Below, in pieces: positions 1-5,532 of a DNA stretch of 5,853 nt. Numbering within the stretch: the first letter of the stretch is position 1; each line of letters begins with the position of its first letter. The position numbers and the translations under genes were made by a program. The DNA comes from an uncultured Lautropia sp. (lineage in GTDB: Bacteria; Pseudomonadota; Gammaproteobacteria; Burkholderiales; Burkholderiaceae_E). The stretch lies in NCBI GenBank assembly GCA_938046755.1, contig CALIXC010000258.1, forward strand, positions 1-5,853, written 5' to 3'. The notes beneath the pieces were generated by a model. It made no database searches, was not told where the DNA came from, and worked only from the letters and a program-made list of their open reading frames with translations.

Positions 1-141
1 GATGGCGGCCGCCCCGGCAGCGCCCGGCAGGCCGAGCAGCCACAGAGCGCACTGGCCATGGCGTTTGCCTCGGCCCGCAACAAGGGGCGCTGAGGCCGCC
101 TCGGGCACCCGGGTAGCAAGCCCTGGGTGCCACCCCATCAT
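1..141 (-). CDS. 5' end of a gene downstream of the permease, possible secreted binding protein (partial)
   Basis: This is the only frame in the left end with a plausible start. Two consecutive ATG codons (141-136) follow an in-frame TGA (nine bases upstream), and the frame stays open for 47 codons to the window edge. The translation has a basic stretch (RGKRHGQ, residues 24-30) followed by a small, hydrophobic Ala/Leu/Gly-rich run (CALWLLGLPGAAGAAA), which resembles the n- and h-regions of a Sec signal peptide. The N-terminal 23 residues before it are unusually long for a signal peptide, so the true start may be downstream, for example GTG at 108-106. No clear Shine-Dalgarno sequence precedes either start. 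It lies 89 bp after the permease stop on the same strand, where importer operons of this kind often carry the periplasmic solute-binding protein. That identity is inference from context plus the signal-like segment; the mature protein is not in the window. Confidence 0.4.
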   Translation of the reverse strand, partial: MMGWHPGLATRVPEAASAPLVAGRGKRHGQCALWLLGLPGAAGAAAI

Positions 142-230
142 GGGGCATCAGGAACAGCAGCAGTGGCCTTCCCTGCCCAAGCCTTCCTGGCTCCGGCCTT
201 TTTGACGGAGCGTCCCTGCCGTCCCGACGT

Positions 231-2087
231 TCAGCCGCCGTTCTCGACCGGCACCCGCCTACGCCGCCCCCTGGCCCGCATGCTGGGCAGCCGGAACAGC
301 GACAGCATGTCGGGCAGCTGGTCACGCAGGGCGTAGACAGCCAGCATCACCGGCAGCAGCACCAGCCAGGCCGCCGCAGCCAGCACCTGCCATTCCAGCC
401 GGGGCATGCCCGCCTGGACCGCCGGCAGGGCAGCCACCGATTCGGACAGCATTACCACCGACGGCGGCCAGACCACCGAGCCCAGCACCCGGGCAAACAG
501 GAACTCCATCCACCCCACCAGAAAGCAGGCCAGGAAGGCCCCGCGCACCTGCTGGCGGATAGCCGGCAACAGCACCCGCACGATGAAATGCGTAAAGCCA
601 AAGCCATCCTGCATGGCCATCTCGTCCAGTGCCACTGGCACCTGCGCCATACCCGCAGCCAGGATCCACACAGCCAGCGGCACCGCAAAGCTCAGATGAG
701 CCAGCCCCACCGCATAAGGCATACCCAGCCAGCCCAGCAGCTCATTCAGGTGGATGAGCGGGAAGGCCAGCACCACGGCCGGCATCATCAGGCTGATCAG
801 CAGCGTGACCGCCAGCAACCGCTCACCAGCCAGCAGGCGGCGTGACCAGGCATAGGCCATCGGTACCGCCAGCACGACCGCGGCTGCGGCCGTCAACAGC
901 GCCCGCAGCCCGGTACGCAACAGACTGATGCGCCAGACCGGATCATCGATGACCGCCATGAAATGGCTGAAACCGATTCCCTCCTCCGGCGTGGCGCCCT
1001 GCAAGGCCAGCCGGGCCAACCACAACAGCGGCAGGATGGCAAACACCGCAAAGGCCATCAGCACCAGCCATCGGCATACGCCCCGCAGGAATCCGCGACG
1101 GCGCCCCAGCTCCAGCGCCTCGCCGGCCTGCACGGGCCCACCGATGGACAGGCGGCTGCGCCCGCGCCCAATCAGCCACAGAATGGTGAGCATCATCGGC
1201 AGCACCAGCATGGCCTGCAGCAACGTCAGGCACGTAGTCAGATCGTGGATCGAGACATCGGACAGCCGATCGGTAAAGGACATGAGCCCCGGCAACAGCC
1301 ACGACATCGGGGCCGCCCCCGGTACGCTGCTGGACACACCGCCGAACCAGTCCTGCGATTCGGCCAGCCGGGCCAGCACCCCATCACCTGCGCCCGCCAG
1401 GTGCCGGAAGAAATCGACATCGATGAAAGCTCCCACCATCAGCCGGTAGAAGACGCCCAGGGCCAGCGCCCCCCGCAACCACGGCCATTCCAGCAGTCGG
1501 AAGGCCGCCCAGCCCGAACCGCCATCGAACAGCACCGACTGATACTGGACACGCTGGATGTGGCGCAACCGCGCCAGGCACAGCAGCGCAAAGAGCGGCG
1601 TCCACTGCCACAAGTCTCGCAGCAGCATAATCGAGGACCGCGCCAGGGGCGGCAGCGCCCCGGGCACGCACTCGGTCAGCCCTGGCACGCACCAGGCCGG
1701 CAATGCCAGCTCGGGCAGGAACAGCACCTTCCAGCCCATCACGGAAATGATGAGCGGGGTGAACAGCATCACACCCAGCAAGGTGCACCACCAGCCGGCG
1801 GCCCGCCCCCGCAGGGGCAGCATCCGCGCCAGCAGCAGTCCCAGCACGGCTTCCAGCGCCACCATCAGTGTCATGCGCAGTGTCTGCGCCAACAGCCCCT
1901 GCTGCACCACCGGGTCGTGTGCCAGAACCGCCACCATGTGCCAGAACCTTCCCAGCGTCCCCGACGACACCTCCAGCGTGAGCTGCACCAGCACCGCCAG
2001 CGGCAGCAGCCACAGCAGCATCAGCGTCAGCGAGCCGGGCAGCACCAGCCAGGCCGGAAACCAGCGCTCTCGATGCAATGCGCTCAT
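231..2087 (-). CDS. Fused two-domain ABC transporter permease (GlpP-GlpQ-like, binding-protein-dependent importer)
   Basis: This 618-residue integral membrane protein has two tandem permease units in one chain. The first unit has hydrophobic segments near residues 14-36, 69-90, 98-122, 150-172, 205-224 and 285-307. The second has them near 338-362, 388-416, 422-447, 459-482, 515-537 and 567-587. Each unit carries an EAA loop, the cytoplasmic coupling motif that docks on the ATPases: FDGGSGWAAFRLLEWPWLRG (187-206) and, in the second, EMAMQDGFGFTHFIVRVLLP (489-508). A basic linker (308-335) joins them. Single-domain importer permeases are usually about 280-320 residues, so the length fits a fusion of two. 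The first unit has an extended loop (about 225-284) before its last helix. The C-terminus is basic (RARGRRRR). The start lies 10 bp after the ATPase B stop, with GAGGACGAGGG just upstream, so the genes are co-transcribed and probably translationally coupled. The permease fold is certain from the EAA loops; the substrate (glycerol or a related polyol/phosphate) is inferred from the ATPases. Confidence 0.88.
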   Translation of the reverse strand: MSALHRERWFPAWLVLPGSLTLMLLWLLPLAVLVQLTLEVSSGTLGRFWHMVAVLAHDPVVQQGLLAQTLRMTLMVALEAVLGLLLARMLPLRGRAAGWWCTLLGVMLFTPLIISVMGWKVLFLPELALPAWCVPGLTECVPGALPPLARSSIMLLRDLWQWTPLFALLCLARLRHIQRVQYQSVLFDGGSGWAAFRLLEWPWLRGALALGVFYRLMVGAFIDVDFFRHLAGAGDGVLARLAESQDWFGGVSSSVPGAAPMSWLLPGLMSFTDRLSDVSIHDLTTCLTLLQAMLVLPMMLTILWLIGRGRSRLSIGGPVQAGEALELGRRRGFLRGVCRWLVLMAFAVFAILPLLWLARLALQGATPEEGIGFSHFMAVIDDPVWRISLLRTGLRALLTAAAAVVLAVPMAYAWSRRLLAGERLLAVTLLISLMMPAVVLAFPLIHLNELLGWLGMPYAVGLAHLSFAVPLAVWILAAGMAQVPVALDEMAMQDGFGFTHFIVRVLLPAIRQQVRGAFLACFLVGWMEFLFARVLGSVVWPPSVVMLSESVAALPAVQAGMPRLEWQVLAAAAWLVLLPVMLAVYALRDQLPDMLSLFRLPSMRARGRRRRVPVENGG

Positions 2088-2097
2088 GCCCTCGTCC

Positions 2098-3255
2098 TCA
2101 CTGCACCAGCCTCCCGTCCACGAAGAAAAGGCTGTGCCGATTGATGATCTGCAGTTTCTCGCGCCGGCCGGCCACTGCGCCGCCGGCCAGCGCAGCCAGG
2201 TCGTAGGCAGCCGGCGTGTCGACCATCACCCGCGCGCACAAGGGAATGTCGGTACCGGGCAGCACCCCATGCAGCTGCATCCAGGTGCCATCATCCTCGA
2301 CATGGGTCAGCAGCGCCTCGATGCAGCCCTCCTGCCCCGGTCGGCCCAGCACCACATGCTCGGCCCGGATTGCCATCTCGATGTTGGATTTGGGCGACTG
2401 CCCCTGCAGCTCGGCCAGCCACAGGTCCAGCTGGGGAGGCGATGGTGGCAAGAGCTGCACGCCGGCAAAATGGGCCACGCCCCCTTCCGAGCGGCAGGGC
2501 AGCACATTCAGTCCGCTGCCGCCCAGCCGGCTGGCCACCGCCATGGTGCGCGGATACTGCGCGAACTCGGCCGGCCGGCCCTGCTGCAGGATCCGGCCCT
2601 GATCAAGCATCAGCCACTCGTCGCCCAGCCCCATCACGTCGGGCTGGCCCCGGGTGCTGATGAGGATGCACATGCGCCGGCTGCGCTGCACCTGCCGCAG
2701 GCAGCCCACCATCCGGCGGCGTCCCTCAGCATCCAGCACCTGCAGCGCGTCGTCCAGCAACAACAAGCCGAGGTCCTCGCGCACCAGGGCACGGCCGATG
2801 GCCACGCGCTGCGCCGTGGCCGGCGCCAGCAGACCGGCACGCACGTGCAGCACGTCCAGAACGCCCAGCAGCGAGGCCATCTCGGTCACCTGGCGGTGCA
2901 GCTGCTCGGGCGAGAGCCGCTGACGGCGCATCGGCCAGGCCAGGTTCTCCTCCACCGTCAGCTCCGGGTAGATCACCGGCACGGCCGGCACCAGCACCGT
3001 GCGCCGACGTCCCGCCGGCAGGCGGGTCACATCCACGCCATCCAGCACCACCTGGCCACGGCGCGGCCGGTGCAGGCCCGCCAGCGTCTGCAGCAGCAGC
3101 GACTTGCCGGCGCCGGCAGGTCCGAACACCGTGCACAGGCTGCCCTCCTCCAGCATCAGGTCGATGTCGGCCAGCGACGGCCCTGACCGCCCCCCCAGCC
3201 AGCCAGGCCGGCGGGAAGCGTTGACATCCAGCGAAGAAACCCGAAGAAAAGCCAT
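2098..3255 (-). CDS. ABC transporter ATP-binding protein B (GlpT-like), with non-canonical catalytic motifs
   Basis: This 385-residue protein is a MalK/UgpC-class ATPase: a nucleotide-binding domain (about 1-235) followed by a C-terminal regulatory OB/TOBE-like region (about 245-385, with IRAEH at 297-301 and a final LFFVDG). Walker A is intact (GPAGAGKS, 45-52). The Q-loop segment VPAVPVIYPELTVEENLAWP resembles the VFQFPVIY...TVYDNLAFPLR segment I remember from GlpT glycerol-importer ATPases, but the Gln is Ala91. The signature region is LAPATAQR (143-150) in place of LSGGQ. Walker B is LLLLDD, with Asp169 where the catalytic Glu normally sits. The H-loop reads ISTRGQ, with Arg202 for His. 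The D-loop Asp175 is kept. An SGLNVLPC segment (247-254) matches the family's region after the ATPase domain. I chose the ATG at 3255 because homology begins there; the longer frame back to 3399 overlaps ATPase A and has an unlikely N-terminus. AGGAGG lies 11 bases upstream. It presumably pairs with ATPase A on the cytoplasmic face of the permease. The GlpT assignment is moderate. Confidence 0.85.
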   Translation of the reverse strand: MAFLRVSSLDVNASRRPGWLGGRSGPSLADIDLMLEEGSLCTVFGPAGAGKSLLLQTLAGLHRPRRGQVVLDGVDVTRLPAGRRRTVLVPAVPVIYPELTVEENLAWPMRRQRLSPEQLHRQVTEMASLLGVLDVLHVRAGLLAPATAQRVAIGRALVREDLGLLLLDDALQVLDAEGRRRMVGCLRQVQRSRRMCILISTRGQPDVMGLGDEWLMLDQGRILQQGRPAEFAQYPRTMAVASRLGGSGLNVLPCRSEGGVAHFAGVQLLPPSPPQLDLWLAELQGQSPKSNIEMAIRAEHVVLGRPGQEGCIEALLTHVEDDGTWMQLHGVLPGTDIPLCARVMVDTPAAYDLAALAGGAVAGRREKLQIINRHSLFFVDGRLVQ

Positions 3256-3266
3256 TGGCGCTATGC

Positions 3267-3272
3267 CCTCCT
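3267..3272 (-). promoter_or_regulatory. Shine-Dalgarno sequence for ATPase B
   Basis: A perfect AGGAGG on the minus strand ends 11 bases before the ATG at 3255 and lies just after the ATPase A stop (3280-3278). The spacing is longer than the usual 5-9 bases, but it supports the short start over the longer in-frame extension into the upstream gene. Confidence 0.6.
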
Positions 3273-3277
3273 CGCCT

Positions 3278-4447
3278 TCATCGCAGCGCGAAAATCGTCG
3301 GCGCAGCCTCGGAGACCGGCATGTCGGGCGGGACCGGCACGACCTGGGGCCTGCGTCGCGCCCGTTCGGCGGCCCGCTCCACCTGCTGCACCAGGGCACC
3401 GGCCCCGTCGAACAAGTAGAGGGCGCCCGGATCGGCGTACAGCACCACTGTCTCGCCCAGCGCCGGACGTAGCAGCGACGGCACCAGGGTCGTCAGCGTG
3501 CCCACCCGGGCCCGACATTCGATGCGTGTACCCGCAAGACCACATTCCACCCGCTCGACACGCGCCGGAAAGGCCAGGTCGCCGGCCGTACCTGCCAGCC
3601 GCAGGTCCTCGGGCCGAATCCCCACCAGGAGCGCCGGGTCCTCGACATTGAGCGGTGCCATCAGGGCCATGCCCGGCCCCTGCTCGATCTGCACCGAATG
3701 GTCCATCAGCATGGCCCGCAGCAGGTTGATCGGCGGATCTCCGAAGACCCGCGCCACGTTCAACGATACCGGGTGCAGCAGGACGTCGATGGCCCGGACC
3801 TCCTGCTGCTGCAGGCGTCCCTGCGCCACCACGGCCGTGGCACCGCCCAGGGCCAGGGCGACCTGGCTGCTGCGAGTAGCCACCGCCACCGCCATGCCCT
3901 GCCGCCACGCCGTGGTGCAGATGAAGGGCAGGTCCTCCAGCATGTGGATAGCCTCGACATCCGGCAGCCCCGCCAGCGGATCATCGAGCAGGAGCAGTGC
4001 CGGCCGGCCGGCCAGGGCGCGCGCCAGCGCCAGCCGACGCTGACCCACCAGCGACAGATCGGCCGGCATCAGCGACAGACAGTCGCCCAGCCCCACGGCA
4101 TGGGCCAGCGTGATGACCTGTTCTTCCAGCAACTTGCTGCGCGCCATGCGCAGCGGTACCGCGATGTTCTCCCAGACCGTGAAGCCCGGATAGTTGGTGC
4201 TGCGTGCATCCACCAGCGCCACCTGGCTGTTGCGGCTGCCATCAAGCGCCACCTCGCGGCCATGGACCTGCAGGCGACCAGCATAGGGCCGCAGCTGCCC
4301 GGCCAGCACCCGAAACAGCACCGACTTGCCCGCTCCGGCTGGCCCCACGATGGACAGCGGGCCACCGAAAGGAATGTCCAGCGACAGTGCGCGCAGGATG
4401 TCTCTGCCCCCATCCCGCAGGCAGATCCGGTCGCAGCGAATCGTCAT
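3278..4447 (-). CDS. ABC transporter ATP-binding protein A (GlpS-like), first gene of the importer operon, with non-canonical catalytic motifs
   Basis: This 389-residue MalK/UgpC-class ATPase has an ATPase domain (about 1-225) and a C-terminal OB/TOBE-like domain (GIRPED at 276-281, then ALYLFDGAG). Walker A is intact (GPAGAGKS, 35-42). The segment NYPGFTVWENIAVPLR (85-100) and the later VATRSSQVALALGG...FGDPPINLL closely follow GlpS motifs I remember (NYPxMTVYENIASPLR, YATTEPSEALLLGG, DPPLN), hence the GlpS-like call. The Q-loop Gln is Ala81, the signature is LSLVGQ (131-136) rather than LSGGQ, and Walker B is LLLLDD with Asp156 at the catalytic Glu position. The D-loop Asp is Pro162 and the H-loop His is Arg192. 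The reading frame opens back to 4591, but conserved sequence begins at MTIRCDRICL, so I use ATG 4447. Its ATG overlaps the TGA of an eight-codon leader frame. It is expressed from the promoter at 4524-4552. The family assignment is moderate; being an ABC ATPase is near certain. Confidence 0.87.
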   Translation of the reverse strand: MTIRCDRICLRDGGRDILRALSLDIPFGGPLSIVGPAGAGKSVLFRVLAGQLRPYAGRLQVHGREVALDGSRNSQVALVDARSTNYPGFTVWENIAVPLRMARSKLLEEQVITLAHAVGLGDCLSLMPADLSLVGQRRLALARALAGRPALLLLDDPLAGLPDVEAIHMLEDLPFICTTAWRQGMAVAVATRSSQVALALGGATAVVAQGRLQQQEVRAIDVLLHPVSLNVARVFGDPPINLLRAMLMDHSVQIEQGPGMALMAPLNVEDPALLVGIRPEDLRLAGTAGDLAFPARVERVECGLAGTRIECRARVGTLTTLVPSLLRPALGETVVLYADPGALYLFDGAGALVQQVERAAERARRRPQVVPVPPDMPVSEAAPTIFALR

Positions 4448-4470
4448 GCCGAATGAAACCCAATAGCCAT
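4444..4470 (-). other. Possible leader mini-ORF coupled to ATPase A
   Basis: An eight-codon frame (MAIGFHSA, then TGA) starts at ATG 4470. AAGGGG (4481-4476) lies five bases upstream, a better ribosome-site match than anything directly before the ATPase A start. Its stop overlaps the ATPase A start as ATGA (4447-4444), the arrangement typical of translational coupling. A frame this short can arise by chance, so this is only a candidate. Confidence 0.22.
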
Positions 4471-4518
4471 GCGGACCCCTTGTAAGCCATGGACGGCATC
4501 GTGCGCCGCCCCTATTGG
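4460..4518. repeat. 7-bp inverted repeat in the operon leader (CCAATAG ... CTATTGG)
   Basis: CCAATAG at 4460-4466 and CTATTGG at 4512-4518 are exact inverted copies separated by 45 bases. On the minus strand the distal arm sits at the predicted 5' end of the importer mRNA, and the other arm lies just inside the mini-ORF. The two could pair in the transcript near the translation start. A 7-bp match in a region of this size is not rare by chance. Confidence 0.3.
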
Positions 4519-4523
4519 CCTGC

Positions 4524-4552
4524 ATTACAGAACAAATCGTGATGTTTGGCAA
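4524..4552 (-). promoter_or_regulatory. Sigma70-type promoter of the ABC importer operon
   Basis: On the minus strand, TTGCCA (4552-4547) and TGTAAT (4529-4524) are separated by exactly 17 bp. Each hexamer matches its consensus (TTGACA, TATAAT) at five of six positions. The predicted transcript start, around 4517, gives a leader of about 70 bases before ATPase A. This is the best promoter match in the intergenic region. Confidence 0.62.
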
Positions 4553-4572
4553 CTTACGCAACCAGTTGCAAC
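4549..4572 (+). promoter_or_regulatory. Three phased GCAAC repeats, candidate regulator binding site
   Basis: GCAAC occurs at 4549-4553, 4558-4562 and 4568-4572, at spacings of 9 and 10 bp, about one helical turn. The first copy overlaps the -35 box of the importer promoter and the other two lie upstream of it, where an activator would bind. The third copy is part of an 8-bp palindrome, GTTGCAAC (4565-4572). No regulator gene is in the window, so the role is inferred from position alone. Confidence 0.35.
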
Positions 4573-4591
4573 ATCGCATCCCGATTATCAT
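4566..4591 (+). promoter_or_regulatory. Weak candidate promoter for the zinc metallopeptidase gene
   Basis: TTGCAA (4566-4571) and TATCAT (4586-4591) face the metallopeptidase gene and would give a leader of about 20 bases. The -10 hexamer matches at five of six positions, but the spacer is only 14 bp, well short of 17, so the -35 match may be coincidental. The site lies back to back with the leftward promoter and shares the GCAAC repeat region. Confidence 0.22.
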
Positions 4592-4620
4592 CGCCCGGAC
4601 GAAACTGCACAGAATCGACC

Positions 4621-5514
4621 ATGCGCTGGGAGAACGAACGCGAAAGCAGCAACATCGAGGATCGCCGCGGACAGGGCGGTGGCGGCGGCCTGCCCTTCAG
4701 CGTGGGGGGTGGCCGCCTCAGCCTTGGCACGGTCGCCGTCATCCTCATCGGCGGCTGGCTGTTGGGAATCAACCCCCTTACTTTATTGGGGCTGCTGGCC
4801 GGCGGAGACATCGGCACCGGGCAGTCGCTGGCCCCCACCACCACCCAGTCCCAGCAGGTGAGCGGGCAGGACGACGTTGGCAAGCGCTTCGTCTCCGTGG
4901 TGCTGGCCAGCACCGAGGATGTCTGGACGAAAGTCTTTGCAGCCAATGGCGCCCGCTACACGCCACCGGGTCTCGTGCTGTTTTCCGGCCGCACCCAGAC
5001 GGCCTGCGGCGTGGGCGTCACCGGGGCTGGCCCCTTCTACTGCCCGGGCGACCGCAAGATCTATATCGACCTGGCCTTCTACCGGGTCCTGCAGGACCAG
5101 CTGGGCGCTGCCGGTGACACGGCCCAGGCCTACGTCATCGCCCACGAGGTAGGCCACCATGTGCAGAACCTCACCGGCACACTGCAGCAGGTGGAAGAAG
5201 CCCGCAAGCGCATGGACCAGCGCAGCTACAACGCCCTGTCGGTCCGGCTGGAGCTGCAGGCTGACTGCTATGCCGGCATCTGGGCCAACCATTCGCAGCA
5301 GGCGCGCCGCTGGTTCGATGCTGGCGACATCGCCGAAGCCATCAATGCTGCCGCAGCCGTGGGCGACGATGCCCTCCAGCGTCGCGCCGGCAGCTCAGTC
5401 AACCAGGAAAGCTTCACCCACGGCAGCTCGCAACAGCGCCAGGCCTGGTTCCGCATCGGCAACGAAACCGGCTCGGTACAGCGCTGCAACACCTTCGCTA
5501 ACCGGCAGCCCTGA
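4621..5514 (+). CDS. ypfJ: YpfJ-family neutral zinc metallopeptidase, membrane-anchored
   Basis: This is a complete 297-residue protein. It starts MRWENERESSNIEDRRGQGG, the typical opening of this family (charged start, NIEDRRG, then a glycine-rich stretch), so I take the ATG at 4621 rather than the in-frame ATG at 4546. One hydrophobic segment (about 37-61) would anchor it in the inner membrane, with the C-terminal domain probably in the periplasm. The zinc-binding HEXXH motif is HEVGH (175-179), with Glu176 as the catalytic base. The downstream ELQADCYAG segment probably supplies the third ligand, Glu211. A FTHGSSQQRQAWFRIG segment (265-280) near the C-terminus is also family-typical. Four cysteines (129, 141, 216, 289) could form disulfides in the periplasm. 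The length is normal for the family (about 280-300). The physiological substrate is not known to me. No strong Shine-Dalgarno sequence is visible. It is transcribed away from the ABC operon, and nothing in the sequence links their functions. Confidence 0.93.
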   Translation: MRWENERESSNIEDRRGQGGGGGLPFSVGGGRLSLGTVAVILIGGWLLGINPLTLLGLLAGGDIGTGQSLAPTTTQSQQVSGQDDVGKRFVSVVLASTEDVWTKVFAANGARYTPPGLVLFSGRTQTACGVGVTGAGPFYCPGDRKIYIDLAFYRVLQDQLGAAGDTAQAYVIAHEVGHHVQNLTGTLQQVEEARKRMDQRSYNALSVRLELQADCYAGIWANHSQQARRWFDAGDIAEAINAAAAVGDDALQRRAGSSVNQESFTHGSSQQRQAWFRIGNETGSVQRCNTFANRQP

Positions 5515-5532
5515 TCAGGGGCGGGGGCTGCC
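5504..5532. terminator. Possible bidirectional hairpin between convergent genes
   Basis: GGCAGCCC (5504-5511) and GGGCTGCC (5525-5532) form a perfect 8-bp G+C-rich stem around a 13-base loop that contains both stop codons. An alternative small hairpin, GGGGG-CTG-CCCCC (5523-5535), overlaps it. Neither is followed by a real T-run in either direction, so it would be an atypical terminator; it may simply reflect the local composition. Confidence 0.28.

Noticed and set aside
180..211. Possible terminator ending in GGCCTTTTT on the plus strand, downstream of the permease
   Set aside because: Only 4-bp stems can be drawn, and the T-run points rightward, where no plus-strand gene ends. On the minus strand it reads as an A-run before the stem, not a terminator.
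963..2144. A 393-codon open frame on the plus strand opposite the permease
   Set aside because: Extremely Gln/Arg/Pro/His-rich, no recognisable domain, and fully overlapped by the permease with its two EAA loops; a compositional shadow.
1558..3186. A 542-codon open frame on the plus strand opposite the ATPase B and permease genes
   Set aside because: Its translation is Gln/His/Arg/Pro-rich low-complexity sequence with no motif, whereas the minus strand encodes clear ABC motifs throughout. Long antisense frames are common in GC-rich coding DNA. It also warns that absence of stops alone is weak evidence for a gene here.
4003..4040. GCCGGCC repeats and G+C-rich runs inside ATPase A
   Set aside because: They fall within well-conserved codons (around Walker B and the preceding helix) and reflect codon choice, not a mobile or regulatory repeat.
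4448..4591. Longer ATPase A start at ATG 4591
   Set aside because: The added 48 residues are not family-like, and the frame would run through the predicted promoter and transcript start. The ATG at 4447 directly precedes the conserved domain.
4546..4620. Longer metallopeptidase start at ATG 4546
   Set aside because: YpfJ-family proteins begin with the MRW...NIEDRRG segment found at 4621, and the additional 25 codons cover the intergenic regulatory region.
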